Positions 45,641-58,115 of a stretch of 64,000 nucleotides of DNA are shown here, in pieces. Location: NCBI RefSeq assembly GCF_009905375.1, contig NC_133648.1, positions 88,722,307 through 88,786,306 of the forward strand, read 5' to 3'. The stretch's first letter is position 1. Each line of letters starts with the position of its first letter. The notes beneath the pieces were generated by a model. The model searched no databases. It was not told the DNA's origin and was given only the letters and a program-made list of their open reading frames with translations. The position numbers and the translations under genes were made by a program. This DNA is from Apium graveolens. Taxonomy: Eukaryota > Streptophyta > Magnoliopsida > Apiales > Apiaceae.

Positions 45641-46860
45641 ACAAAAATGCATTCATCAGCTTTTAGATCAAATTTAGTAAGTTATTCTGGATGAGTTTTG
45701 AGAACAAAACACTTGCAACCAAAAATGTGAAAGTACTTCAAATTTGGCTTATTTCCCTTCACCATCTCAAATGATGTTTTACCATGCTTTTTTATCAAAG
45801 TTGCATTTTCTGTGAAGCAAGCAGTTTGCACAGCCTCGATCCAGAAGTAGGTAGGCAATCTTGCTTCCTCTAGCATGGTTCTTGCAGCTTCTATGAGAGT
45901 TCCATTCTTCCTTTCAACAACTCCATTTTGTTGTGGAGTTTTAGGAGCAAAAAATTCTTGTTGTATCCCCTTGTATTTGCTAAACACTTCTATAGAATTG
46001 TTCTTAAATTCAGTTCCATTATCACTTCTGATGATCTTCACTTTGTATGTTGATCATTTTTTCAGTTCTCTCACATGATTAAGAAGAATGGATGGAGATT
46101 CATCCTTGGTGTGCATAAAGTACATCTATGTGTATCTTGTATATTCATCAACAATTACAAGTGCATACCTCTTCTTGTCAATATACATAATATTGACTGG
46201 ACCAAAGAGATCAATATGAAGTAGATGATATGGTTCAAAAATAGAGGATTCAGTTTTACTCTTGAAAGATGTTTTCCTTTGCTTGGCTTTCTGGCATGAA
46301 TCACATAAGCCCTCAGGAGTAAATACTGCATTGGGCAATCCTCTCACAAGATCTTTTCTCACAAGTTCATTGATATTGTTAAAATTGATGTGAGAAAGTC
46401 TTTTATGCCAGTTCCAGCTGTCTTACACAGATGCTCTACTAAGCAGACAAATTTTTGATTCATTAGTATTTGTGGAGACTCTGGCTTCATATAAGTTTCA
46501 ATGTCTTACACTAGTCATTGCAATCTTGCCATCAGACTCACTAACAATTTCACAATGTTTCTCATAAAAGTTCACATGGTAACCTCTGTCATAGATTTGA
46601 CTCACACTGATCAAATTATGCTTGAGTCATGAAATCAGAGCTACATTATCAATGATGACATTCCCAAATTTGATTTTGCCATATCCCAAGATTTTTCCTA
46701 AGTTATCATCTCCATAAGAAACACTTGGGTCATCCTCCTCCTTAAACTCTGATAACATGGATTTATAACCAGTCATATGTCCTGAGCATCCATTATTCAA
46801 GACTAGAGAATTTCTCCTATTACCCAGAAATCAGTATTTAAAATCAGTTAGTGTTTTTAA
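45641..46860 (-). pseudogene. Protease and integrase core of element C
   Basis: The protease site, which in this family is an Asp-Ser-Gly-Cys motif, reads LNNGCSGHMTG near 46790-46810: the catalytic Asp is Asn. Integrase then has the zinc-binding His/Cys (WHKRLSHINFNN, LCDSCQKAKQ), first Asp in HIDLFGPVN, second in IIRSDNGTEFKNN, Glu in QNGVVERKNGTLIEAA, and YFWIEAVQTACF. A stop follows DEYTRYT near 46126, and other stops break the frame, so the enzyme is dead although the triad is still readable. Confidence 0.85.
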
Positions 46861-49091
46861 GGACCCAGACTTTCTTGAATCCTTTAGCCTTTTTAAGTTT
46901 GCTAACATATGCAGCAGAAGACTTCATATCAGAGTTTATGTTAGCATTCTTACTATCAGTATTTACACATGCAGAAACAGATTTTACTTTATTCAAAAAG
47001 GGTTTCAGTTTATAATAATCATAATATAAACTGTGATACTCTTTACATGTATAAATAGAGTGTCACACACTACCACAATGAAAACAAGAATGTTGTGGTT
47101 TATATATGACTGTTCTATTCCTAAACTCTGATTTGGGAGGAATAGTATTTATCTCTTTATTCTTCCTAAAAGAATTAGCAAGATGATTAGTACTACCACA
47201 GTTCAAGCATGTCTTTCTAGGTGCATTGGGAGCATTTATATAATTACCGTATTTATTAACACCTACTTTACCATTTCTATTTTTCCTAGGCTTTTTCTCC
47301 TTGTCTTTCACGTGTACTTCCTTCAGCTTTTGCTTAAACTGTTTTTGAGACATTAAACCAATATTTACTGACCATGTGTGAATTTGTTCACTCTTATCAG
47401 TATTTAAGTTTAATTTAGGTGCTGAGGTTGAACCTACCTCATGAATTGACTTAACATTATCAGTACTTGAATTAAACTTAATGTGCTTCAATTGAACCGT
47501 GTTCAGTTTAACCTTAGTATCTTTATTTACTCGTTTAGTTTTCTCAATTTCTTTTCCAATTTTCTTATTAGAATTAGATCTATTTGCATATCCTAATCCT
47601 GATCCCCAACAGCCATTTTATAAAATTTCCTGAGTTGTTTTTCCTGAGTTAGCCCAAAGCTTAATAACCTATCTTTTTTTAGCTAACTCCATTTCCAGAT
47701 AAGCATGATTTTCTAACAGTTTTTCTTTAACATAAATAACATTATCTCTTTCTTTTTGAATTTCTAGCATGGAAAGCAACTCAATTTCTAGGTGACCATT
47801 CCTTTTCTTATACTCAGAGTTTTCACTCTTGATTCTATTATTCTCTAAGGTTTGATCCCTATAACTAACATGCAGAGATTTAAGAAACAATCTTAATTTA
47901 TGGATATCATCAGTATCAAAAGCCAGGGTGGTTTGAGGTACCTTTAATTCAGCATTGTCATCCTCAGTATCAACATTTGCCATGAGAGCATAGTTAACAC
48001 CATAATCTGAATCTGATGAATCATCCCAGTTTTTCTTCTTTGTGATCAAGCTTGTTTCTTCTCAGCTTTTGGTTTTCTGCAGTCAGCTGCAAAGTGTCCA
48101 AATCCATCATAGTTGTAGCATCTTTCCTTTGACTTGTCAGATTTTCCAAACTTTGATTCCTTCCTATCAGTATTTCGTATGTCATTCCTCTTATCATAGT
48201 TTGAGGAACTGGAACCTTTTGTGGAAAACCTTTTCCCTTTCTTGAAGTTCTTGTAGACCATCTTCTTGAAGCTTTTAACCAATAGAGCAGCCATTTGTTC
48301 CATGTCTTTATTGTTGTGATGATCACTATCAGTAGCTGATTCACTATTAGTATTTGGGTCATCATCAGAGTTTGATGACTCAGTATCAGACTTTGTAGTC
48401 ATAGCTTTTCCTTTGGAGTAACCTTTTTTCCTAGCTTTCTCCTTTGGCTTCTCTTCAACTCTAAGTGCAATTGATATAGTCTTGGATCCTTTTCTCTTGC
48501 TTCTTTGCTTCAACTCTAGTTCATGAGTTTTTGGTATGCCATAGATCTCATATAGAGGTGTTTCATCATGTTCATAATTATCCCTTATTGATGTGACCTT
48601 AAAGTCCCACTTTTTAGGGAGTGCAAATAGAAATTTCAAGTTTGAGTCCTCTAAATCATATTCCTTGTTGACAAGAGATAAGTCATTCAACAGCTTTTGA
48701 AATCTGTCATAGATCTCAATTAAGGATTCATTGTCGCTTGAGTCAAAGTGCTTATATTCTTGAGTAAGTATTGTCCTCATGTTCTTCTTGATAGCAGTGG
48801 TACCTTGACACTCTACTTCTAACACATCCCAAATTTCCTTTGCTATTTTACATCCAATAACCCTATTGGACATAACACTATCAAGACTGCTATGCAAGAT
48901 GTGTCTAAATTTTGTATCCTTCATGATTGATTATAGATCCTTGGGAGTATAATCCTTCTTATCCTTATCAACCATCTTTTTTTGTTCTCCTGTAATAGGA
49001 ACATCTCCAAGCACATGGCCATCCTAACTTTCCAGATTGGATATTCATGTATCTTTAGGATAGGAACCTTGATAGCTTCAGACCTACTCAT
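46861..49091 (-). pseudogene. gag: gag of SIRE-like element C
   Basis: Starts at ATG 49091 (MSRSEAIKVPILKIHEYPIW), with a frameshift within 40 codons. The main capsid part follows (FRHILHSSLDSVMSNRVIG, AKEIWDVLEVECQGT, EIYDRFQKLLNDLSLVNKEY, LFALPKKWDFKVTSIRD). Zinc knuckles are degraded: CYNYDGFGHFAADC has Tyr for the second Cys, CLNCGSTNHLANSF has Phe for the last Cys, and CFHCGSV is followed by TGA before HSIYTC. A long Lys/Glu coiled-coil stretch lies between the first and second knuckles. The long multi-knuckle gag is a SIRE hallmark. Confidence 0.85.
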
Positions 49092-49200
49092 AATACTATA
49101 AATCTATGTGGCTGGGGGTGGTGGTGGATTTTGCGGAGCTTTTTTGTCTGCAATTAAAGATTGATTTTCATATCTTAAATTGTTTGTATATTAACAGCAA

Positions 49201-49212
49201 GCTCTGATACCA
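49201..49212 (-). other. Primer binding site, initiator tRNA-Met (element C)
   Basis: TGGTATCAGAGC on the minus strand, two bases after the LTR terminal CA. Confidence 0.9.
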
Positions 49213-49214
49213 AT

Positions 49215-49714
49215 TGTTAGGTCCGTAATCAACTATAGAGAGGGGGTGAATACAATTTATGCAAACAATTCGATAAAGCTTTAACAAAATTAACACTCTT
49301 TATATTAATCTGATAAAAATTGTTACACAAGTACTCTCTCAAAAGATGAACAATTATCCTTGAGAGCTGCTAGGTTATATGAAAGATAAAATAATTCGTA
49401 ACAACAGATATAGTGTAAACTTAATATGTGCTTATATAGTGCACAGTTATACAATCAATAAGGAATCCTATTCTATTACAATAAAGAAACCTATTACATA
49501 TCCTTTTATGATTGCTTCTGATATAAAGTCCTTCACCGCCTTGAATTCTGCAATCGTTTTCCTTCTCGAATATCTACTGAAGTGACTAAGTCCTGATAAC
49601 ATCAAATGATGATCATCAAGTACTGATAGTCAAGTACAAATTATGTCACCTTCAGTAAATCCAGATATTAAGTCCTGATAGTTTATCTCCTGATATCATC
49701 AATTATATCCAACA
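49215..49714 (-). repeat. 5' LTR of SIRE-like element C
   Basis: 500 bp from TGTTGGATATAATTG at 49714 to CCTAACA at 49215, followed by the primer site. U3 has repeated TCCTGATA/TACTGATA words, and a TATA box (CTATATAAG) lies at 49431-49440. The sequence outside 49714 is not a polypurine tract, so this is a 5' LTR and not the end of the flanking third-ORF relic. Confidence 0.82.
49431..49440 (-). promoter_or_regulatory. TATA box of element C LTR
   Basis: ACTATATAAG on the minus strand, about 275 bp into the LTR. Confidence 0.55.
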
Positions 49715-49879
49715 TTCCTTAGCTTGAAACTTTTCACAGAAAAATCTCCCAGTCTAATCTTCTAAACATTTTTATAGACTCAAGAAATACAATTATAGAA
49801 TATAAATATTGATTATCAAATAACTCAATCTTAGGGCTATCAATATGACTTAGTTTTGTTATTATACATGCATGTCTTG

Positions 49880-52800
49880 CCCAACGGCGTACATACCGAA
49901 GTTAACTCTTCCCTATTTTAAATTCTTAACGCTTAAGCTGGAGTTTGTGATATCTGAGTTCTTTGGACATTTGTTGATTTGTTGCACTTTATCCATCCTT
50001 CATTCTTCTCTTACTATCATCCATTCCCTTCTTTTTTTTCTTTCTCCTTTTTCTTTTCATCACCTTTGCTGCCAGTTGCTTTTCTAGATTGACTTTGATT
50101 TGAGCTAGAAGATTTTTGCTCACCTTTCTTCTGCTCATCATCATCCAAGTCATCTTTAGTATTGATTTAAGCTCTAGGCAACATGGTTTCAGCATTCTTC
50201 AAGTATCTACCCAAAATCTTGATCATTTAATCATCTTCAACATTCTTGATTTTCTTGGACTTCAAATAAGTTTCCAAAGTCATGATCAATCTCAGGTTTC
50301 CCATGACACAGTTCTTAGTGATCATAAAGTGTTTGCACCTTTTGGTAGATGGACATATGTAGGCCACTCTCTTGCTAGGCTGAAGGTAAACTTCTGGAAA
50401 TGCAGCTACTTGACTCCTCTTGAGTTCATTGAGCAAGAGAGTGTCCTCTGAAATCACCCTATTTACTTTATTGATTAGGATGTCCAACTCAGATGCTCTT
50501 CTAGATTAGAGATAAGAAAGAAAAACATGTATACACTTGTCCACACCCGAGTCATTGATGTTTGCAACAATCCTCTTTGCCCTGAAATTATTACTGATCA
50601 CCATCATCACTCTTAAAAAATTTATATTTCTATCCAAAGCCTTTTTGTAGGTGAAGTGATTGTTGTTAAGAGAGATTCTGAGATCTTTAAGGAGTTTATC
50701 AAATTCTTTGTCAAGACAAGGTCCTTCAGCTGCTTTCAAGAGTCTATCCATTCCAACATCTTTCTTCTTTTGAATTTGAGTTATGGATTTTTTTGAAGAT
50801 TTTAGTTATAGCTATGACTCCATGTCCCCCATAGTCTTGGTAGCAGGCATAAAGATTGTTGGTAGAGGGAGTGTAGTCTTTACTGTTTATGGTGATTCTG
50901 GAAGATATATGTTTAAAGCTCCCATAATAGCCCCCAAAGATACTAAATTATGCATCTTTAGATGTTTGTGGGAGTGTAATAGGGACTTTATGTCTTGTCG
51001 CAAACTTTGCACCAGTGAGGTCAACTGAGAGACTTGAACTGAAAGAGAGTCATTGAAAGACTTTAGACTGGAGACTTGAGCTTGTAAGTTTTGGATTTGA
51101 AGGTTTATGGATGTTGACATAGGTTGTAAACCGGATGCAGCTAAAGTGCCAAAAGAATTCTGCACATCATTCTTGATCTCCTCCATAACCAATGCTGAAG
51201 GTTCAAGCCTAGCCTTGTACAGTTGATCCAGCTTGACCTTTGAGTCAATTTTTTGAGTTATGTATTTCTGGATCAGTTCATGTAGGGCTAAGAAAGACTC
51301 TCTCGACATGGCTACATTTTCTTCATTTGGAGTGAGAGAGAGAGAGAGCTTGAATCTTGAAGCTTGTCAGAAAACTTATTGAACTTGGATTTGATATCTG
51401 TGAAAGTGGGCATTAGTTCATCAATCCTGTCATTGATTAATTTCTTCACGGCAAGTTGATGCTTGTCTAGAGTGTGTTCCATGGCTCTTCCAATATGATG
51501 AAGGGCCTTCAATTGTGCGTTATAGACCTCTGTTATAGCATCATAGACCTTTTGGTGAGTGAAGAACTTAGCATTGTTTCCCAAAATGGTCACATCCTCT
51601 TCTCTTAACTTTGATAAGGCCTCCTCCATTGTTGTTGTGAAGTCTTTGGAAAGCCATGCATTCACATTACCATCTGCTTCATCTGCAATCTTTTCCAGAT
51701 GTTCTTCAACATTCTCCTTGTAAGCAAGTAGAATAGCTAGATAGTCTTGGTTTGACATATCTCTAGTAAGGAGTTGTTGGTTGATATTGGCGAGACTTGC
51801 AAGTTGCTCAACCAAAAGATCATTCACTGTTGTAGGTTGGGCTTAAGTATCTTCCAGCCATTGAGATATGAGGTGTGAGGGTTGATGAATAGTTTTTGAA
51901 TTTGAAGGTTGGTATGTTGTGTTTAAGGTGTATGGGATGAAAGTAGTAACGTTACCTGTGACAGGAGTCACAGTTGAACTCACAGCTTGAGTTATGGTTG
52001 TGATAGTGTGTTGTTCACCACTATTATGAACCTCCCTTTTAATTGGAGGGGATTTGACCAGGTTACTATCATGTACCATGGCCTCAAACCCTTGTTCCTC
52101 TTGCAAGGAACTGGAACTTGAATGTGCTATGCTTGCCTCCTCAATGAATGGATCATTGACGATTGAAGTCCAAGATTCAATTGACAAAGCAATTTCAGCC
52201 AGGGTTGTGAGGGGAGTTGTTCCTACTTTAGAAACCTCCAATGGAATTGGAGAGGATTTAAGTAGCTCCCCCTCAAGAGGAATTCCCTCAAACCTATTAG
52301 TGTGTGAAGACTGTGGTGCACATGAAGGTGCTAGCGTAACATGCATATGGTCTTTAGTAAAAACTGATGAAACCCCTGTGTTTATGATGGTGTCATCAAG
52401 GTCTACCTCAACATGTAGCCTCTTACCATCTAATTGTTATATCTGATTGGTGATCACAGTTTCTTGATCCGTGTCACTTAATTTTGGCAAGGCTTGAGAG
52501 GTAGATATAAGCCTTTCATTAAAAGAAGAAGAAATTTGGAAAATAAGAGTAGAGATTTCAGAATTTATTTTTGGCAACTCCCCTTAAATGAATGAGGGAG
52601 TTTCAAGAGATGTGCTCTCATTGTGTGTGTCATCCAAATTACTTCTTTCAACCTTGAGAGTGCTCAAGAGGTGGTGCAGACTCTTTAAAGGATGTAGTGG
52701 GGAGATTGCTTTGTTCAATAGTGACAACTTGTTGAGAAGGGCCCCTAGAGTCTGTTCATGCCCTTTTGTTACAACTGCATCTTTTGAGAAGATGTAGAGG

Positions 52801-53732
52801 TGGCTATTTGAGTTGTCAACTCAACCTTCGTAGACTTATTTGGCTTTCTGACCAGGTTTGACTCTATAATTTGTTGGTCCTCACCGTTCTTAGAAGTAAT
52901 AACTACTGGTGTTTGTTTTATCTTCTTTTTACTAACTCCACCTTATTGAGAGGATAAAGTAATTGGTTCCCCGGATGCTAATGGTATTGAAGAAGTGGTC
53001 TCAGTTTGGGAAGTCTCTTGTTGGTTAACCTGTTTTTGTACTACTACAGGTGCAGGAGCCATAACTGAACTAGAACCTGCACTAGATCTCATGTCAGGAA
53101 TAGGATACGGGTAGGTCCTAAATCTCTCCAACATGAAGTTAGTGATATTTAAAGCTACCCTCACCTGATTCTTTATAATAAGTGACCCAAATAAGATTTT
53201 GGACACTTGTTTACAGTTGCCGATTTTACTTCTATTTATACCAACAAGTAAATGAATGTCTGCAACTTTATAGTTTAAAGTAGACATTATGAACCTAGGA
53301 AAGAAAATTTCCTTACCTCTACTTACTAATGGCATTGTGAGCTTGGTTTTGAGCTCTTCCAGGATCAATAGTCCAACATTGATGTGCCTTTTGTATGTGC
53401 CATAAAGAAAACCAGATCCTCTACAACACTGGATATATTGTCATCCCGGTCTTCGTGCATGTGAAAGCTCTCATAATTAAATCAAAGAGAAAAGACCATT
53501 CTCTTCTTAGATGCTTCTTGTTCAGGTTGGAAAGGTTGATTTTCTCACTGTAGTTTATAAAATCCATTAACTCAGCCATCTCTTATGTTGTTGGTACCTC
53601 CACCATGTTATCTGTAGGAATGCCCAAAGACTTGTTGACATCATTAACATCAAACTCCACCTATCTACCCTGAATTGAGCAATTAACTACCAAGGAAACT
53701 TCTTGGTTCTCATGCACAACAGTATTCACCAC
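49880..53732 (-). pseudogene. Long third-ORF relic of another SIRE-like element (copy B)
   Basis: A minus-strand coding relic of about 3.8 kb in mostly one direction of reading, with several stops and shifts. Order: an N-terminal globular domain (VNKSLGIPTDNMVEVP, KKHLRREWSFLFDLIMRAF, LKTKLTMPLVSRGKEIFFPRF); a Ser/Thr/Pro-rich linker (52.9-51.9 kb); helical, coiled-coil-like segments (YLAILLAYKENVEEHLEKIA, LQAQVSSLKSFNDSLSVQVS, LTSLVQSLRQDIKSLLHS); a region DKCIHVF and SEDTLLLNELKRSQVAAFPE; and a very basic tail (MKRKRRKKKKKG-type). It lacks membrane segments. It is a different subfamily from A and A'. LTR A is inserted at its N-terminal side and element C abuts its C-terminal side. Function unknown. 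Confidence 0.6.
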
Positions 53733-54787
53733 TGTTATTCCCTAACAATTTAATAACAGAATTATAGAAGGGGGGTTGAATGGAATTCTGGATCCTTTTG
53801 AAAACTTCTTACAAAATATATAACTGTATTTGAATAAGCTTGAGTGTAGATAAACAATAATATTATTCAAGAATAAAAAGTGAATGAACAGATGTTTAAA
53901 AACTTTCTGGTGGATTGATATTTCCACCAGAGATATATATATTGAAAAGATAACTCTGTGATGCTAATAGCACACAAACTTGAACTTGAGAGTATTCTAC
54001 AGATGATACAACTTGTTATGCTCTCTTGTTCTTGCTTTATGAATTGATTCGATAATTAAATTACTTGCTACAGTTGGTTTATATATTACCAAGTTACATG
54101 TGAAATAAGATAAAACATGAAACCTATCATCTAGGTCCAATCATATTTTTCTTTATTTCTCAATCCAATGCAATCCAGTTAGATGCTGCATCTTTGAAAG
54201 TCCCTATTTTGCATGGAAATAGAAATGCTTCATTTTCTTCTAAATCCTGAATCTAGGCTGCCACAATCCTTTTGTATACAATCAACCCATGTAATTGTTA
54301 AGTCACTATCAAGTCCCTTTCAACTGCTATTTTGGTTGATCATCCGTTGAGGCTTCATAGGGGTTATCCATTGAAGCTTCATATGTTATCCGTTAAAATT
54401 TGACTAGCTCATCCGTTGAGAATATACCGAGTTATCCTTTGAGCTTTATAGAGTCATCCATTGAAGCTTTGTAGATTAATAATTAAAGTTGTTTTCATAG
54501 CAGTTGACACTCTTTCACTTATATAAAATTACAAGTCATTTTATATTTACAATTAACCCACCTATTTTGTATATCTTGCCAGTAGTCAATATGACTTAGA
54601 AATAACTAAAACTCCCAAATCCCCCAGCTATTCTAGTGTACAGAATGTGCTACATACTTATTCATATAAGCTATTCTTTCAACGGATAAATAATATGGTC
54701 ATTCGTTGAAAGCTACAAATGACACTTAATGAATCTACTTAAGGTGTTTTGGTGAATTATCATCAAGACTACAATATATTCCTAACA
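53733..54787 (-). repeat. 3' LTR of SIRE-like element A
   Basis: 1,055 bp from TGTTAGGAATATATTG at 54787 to GGGAATAACA at 53733. It has eight copies of a CATCCGTTGA-like word on + (54341, 54365, 54387, 54410, 54432, 54455, 54700, and inverted at 54680) and a TATA box near 54080 on -. Same family as the LTR at 27091-28211 but without its tandem duplication. Confidence 0.87.
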
Positions 54788-54800
54788 ATCTCCCCTATTT
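54788..54800 (-). other. Polypurine tract of SIRE-like element A
   Basis: AAATAGGGGAGAT on the minus strand directly before the LTR. Confidence 0.87.
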
Positions 54801-56429
54801 ATGTCTAATGGAATTATAGGCATAAATTCAGGTTGACTTGATGCTAACAAAACACCCTATTAAAATTAATACAGTAAATAGTAGATATATTACAAAATAC
54901 TTCAATTGAAAATTTTAACCAAAAAGGTAAAAATATTTACATGTCATTTCCAAGGTGTTCCTCTAGACTAAGCTGATTATTTCTTTTTCCTTGAATCCTT
55001 TTTCTTCTTTCCCAGCTTCTCATTATTCTCCTCAATCTGGTGTTGGAGTTATCAATAGAGTTCAGCTTCATTTTTATTGTTGATATCTAGCATCTCCTGT
55101 ATTTCCATGAGAGTGTCATTGCTTAATATTTGTAGCTGGTCCTCAAGTCTGTAAAATCTCCTGACAAATATTTCATCTCTGAACTCCATCATCCAATAAG
55201 GTCTCAAATGCACTCTATCACTAGTGTATGGGATAATCAAAACTCTAAGTAGTGCATTTGGATCTCTCCAACTTTATTTGATTTGGCTGATCTTGCTGAG
55301 TACTTCTGATTTGGCCACTTTGGTGAATCCAAAATCTTTCTTCATTGCAGAGAACACCTTCACTAGGACATTGTATCCTTCATTGAGAATTCTTTATTGA
55401 GAATTTTGTAGAGATGCCATGTGATCTCCTTACCACCCTTGTATCTAAACACCAATCTTTCTGGTGGCTTATATGAAGCATCAATCCCCCTTATTTCTTT
55501 TAGTTCATTCCAGATAAAGATTGATTTCTGAGAATTATTTAATGTCACATATAAAGAGTTGATCTTCCTTGTTGACTGTAGGCTTAGGCTTGGAGATGGC
55601 TTTGAATTGAGGTGGGTTAGACTTGATTCCAATGTGTTTCTTCCTTGAGTTTCTCTTCTTGACTGGTAGTGGTAGATTTAGATCAGGAATAGGTAAACTA
55701 TCCCAATATATAGGCTCATCTTTTGGTATTATGGGTTCACCATAAAAATTGACCTCAAGGTTGACCTTGATCTCAACTGCTTCTTTAGTGGTTACAGTTG
55801 GTTGACTTGTTGGCATAGGTTGAGATGGTTCACTTTCCTTATTTATAGCACTACTTGGCCTTTTTTGCTTTGGCCTTTACTCTGTTCCCTTTATCCCACT
55901 CTAGCTTGGGTTCTTATTCATTTAATTGCTTTCCACTTTCAGTTGTGGTAACAGGCTTTTCACTTTTCTGTTGAGCTTCTTTGGTAGCCTGCTTTTTCTT
56001 AGATTTTAATCTTAGCTTCTCTTCCTTTTTGGCTTCTCCAAACTGAGGATGGCCACTCATCACACAGATCAGACTCCCATGTCTATAGATCCTTGCCATT
56101 CTTTTCTTCAGTATGGAGTCTTTCGTAATTTTGAAGCTTTCAATTGATTAACCCAACAACTTCATTTCATCTGATCTATGAGGTGAATAGGCTTGGTCCA
56201 TTGGATTTTTACTTAAGAATTTGGAGGAATGATTTTTAGGCTTCAAAACCACAATGGAATGTTGTTGTTTTTTCATATAGAAGTTTTTCCCCTTTCACAA
56301 TTCCCTAGCTTCATCTATTCCAAATTAATTGGTTTCAACTGTTTGGAATGCCTTATAGATTTTTCTTGAATAGCAGTTGAACCAAATACTTGTGCAATCT
56401 TTTCATCAATCTTTTTTCTTTGTTCTTTC
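54801..56429 (-). pseudogene. Third ORF (C-terminal half) of SIRE-like element A
   Basis: Homologous to A' in the same order: KKIDEKIAQVF near 56400, MARIYRHGSLICVMSG, a Lys/Glu/Gln-rich basic stretch (EEKLRLKSKKKQATKEAQQK), EPIIPKDEPIYWDSLPIP, ELKEIRGIDASYKPPERLVF, and HLRPYWMMEFRDE with VRRFYRLEDQLQILSNDTL. Several stops and frameshifts make it inactive. The identical domain order in two diverged, opposite-strand copies shows this was a real protein. No membrane-spanning segment is visible. The Angela-like 5' LTR cuts it at 56429. Confidence 0.75.
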
Positions 56430-58102
56430 TGAAAGGAATATGTCCTAAGTCCAATCATGAATTAGGATTTAGGAATAACTCTTTATGTAATCTGTTTTGA
56501 TTTCATTGATATTAATAAAAGACTTGTTTTGTTTTTATTACGGGCTTTATCTATTTAAGTGTTTAAATAAGATATACCATAGTTTAGAGTAAAGCTTTTT
56601 ATGGATTATGATGAGATCATAATAGTGAGACCTAAAAAGATGATAACTCTAAACTTAAATAGTTCCTGGTCATAGGATTACTAACTGGTAATTAATAATC
56701 CACAAAGATCGGTACATACTATGCTTGCTTCATTATGAAGGATGTCTGTTCTCATAGACATTTGTGTGGTGACACTATAGCTAGTATGTAGGTGCTTATT
56801 ATGGAATAAGTTCACTGAACATGACTCGCATAGCTGAACAACTGATGGAGTTCACTCACGTGTCAGCAGTTGTTCACATAGTGATAGTTGTACAAGTATC
56901 CTTAGACTTGAGGTCATCATAGTCATCTTGTGTACACTGAACTATGCTTTGGTTTAGTTCTTAGTCTCCAAGAACAATTATTAGGGCTCTTCTGGGTATA
57001 GGAATTTGTACACGAAGATAGTGTATGATCAATAAAGGATCTACCCCTTTCAGTGAAGGAAGCGAATGTTCAAGGCTGATCCACTTATGCTAGTTCAGGA
57101 ATCTCTGGCCAGAGTGAATGAAATTAGAAAGGAGTTTCTAATTTGCATAGAACTACGCATAGTAAATGGTAAGCAAGTGATTAAATTAGATAGGCTTGAC
57201 ACGAGATCCATGCCTTGTATTTAATCGGGACATTGTAGGGTAGAAGGAGTTTATTGTACGGTAACTATTCACTGACAGGTTCTTGGTATTCTAAGCAGTG
57301 AATTCATATTATCCGGATAGTCGTGATATGTTGAGAAGCATCACTCACGATGTAGAATAAATGTGATTAATTAATTAATCATATTTAATAAATTAGAGAA
57401 TTTATATAAATAATGATAAAATAGTTTTATTATTATTTATTTCTACTACCGACTTAATATTGAACCTACAGGGTTACACCATAAAAAGAGAATGATTTAA
57501 TGGTGGAGGAATTAATTAATAATGGCTAATAATTATTTATTTATGAAATAAATAATTAATTGAAAAATTTAATAATTGATTAAATGAGATTTAATTGATT
57601 ATAAATTAATTAAGAAAAGTTCTTAATATTATTAATTAAGGATTTAATTTTTGGAAATTAAATCAAGAGAGAGAATTATTTCTAAAGTGTTTAGAAAAAG
57701 GATTAATAATTAAAAGGTGTTTTAATTATTAATGAGAATAATAAATGGGATAATAATAATATTATTTATGGGAAAATTTCAGCTGAAAATTTTGCCTATA
57801 AATACACTATTATAGACCCTATTTTATTCTAACCCACATCAAACCCGAAAACCCAAAAAGTTTGGAAAACCCAATTCTCTCCACCTTCTTCCTCCTCCTT
57901 AACATCGTTTTCTTGGTGGATACCGGTGGAGTGCTTCACACTTGAGGAGCAACTGCTAAGGATCTCTGATCGTTGTCTCCGAATTATTTTAAAAGGTTAG
58001 ATTCGATCCCTCGAATTTTTATTCACGATTTATATGCTTTTATTTGGATTTTTGTATGTGTAAAAGTGTTTTTCCACGCCCCGCTGCGTTTAAAATCCAA
58101 CA
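56430..58102 (+). repeat. 5' LTR of Angela-like element
   Basis: TGAAAGGAATATG to AAAATCCAACA, followed by the primer site. TATA box at 57797-57804. AT-rich TTAATTAA-type tract 57360-57780. No genes. The duplicated copy starts at 62761. Confidence 0.92.
57797..57804 (+). promoter_or_regulatory. TATA box of Angela-like LTR
   Basis: GCCTATAAATACAC, a canonical plant TATA box with a CT/CA-rich region after it, so transcription should start near 57830. Confidence 0.75.
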
Positions 58103-58103
58103 A

Positions 58104-58115
58104 TGGTATCAGAGC
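58104..58115 (+). other. Primer binding site, initiator tRNA-Met
   Basis: TGGTATCAGAGC directly after the LTR end (one base gap). Confidence 0.93.

Larger units (their letters stand above)
42456..49714 (-). mobile_element. SIRE/Maximus-type copia element (copy C), 3' truncated
   Basis: Minus-strand order: 5' LTR 49714-49215, tRNA-Met primer site, gag, protease, integrase, RT, RNase H, spacer, then the start of a third ORF ending at the PMD junction. Integrase before RT gives Ty1/copia. The long gag with several zinc knuckles and an ORF after RNase H give SIRE. No 3' LTR or polypurine tract, so the 3' end is lost. Confidence 0.85.
53733..56429 (-). mobile_element. 3' end of a SIRE-like copia element (copy A)
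   Basis: Minus strand: the C-terminal half of a third ORF, polypurine tract, 3' LTR. Homologous to A' at 24341-28211. The Angela-like element at 56430 interrupts its ORF, so its gag-pol, if kept, lies beyond the window. Its LTR is inserted in ORF relic B. Confidence 0.75.

Noticed and set aside
51332..51352. (GA)n run within relic B
   Set aside because: Short microsatellite encoding a Ser-Leu repeat in the minus-strand frame; no separate function supported.
49215..53732. Reading LTR 49215-49714 as the 3' LTR of the element carrying relic B
   Set aside because: The minus-strand sequence directly before 49714 is not a polypurine tract, while a primer site follows at 49212, so it is the 5' LTR of element C.
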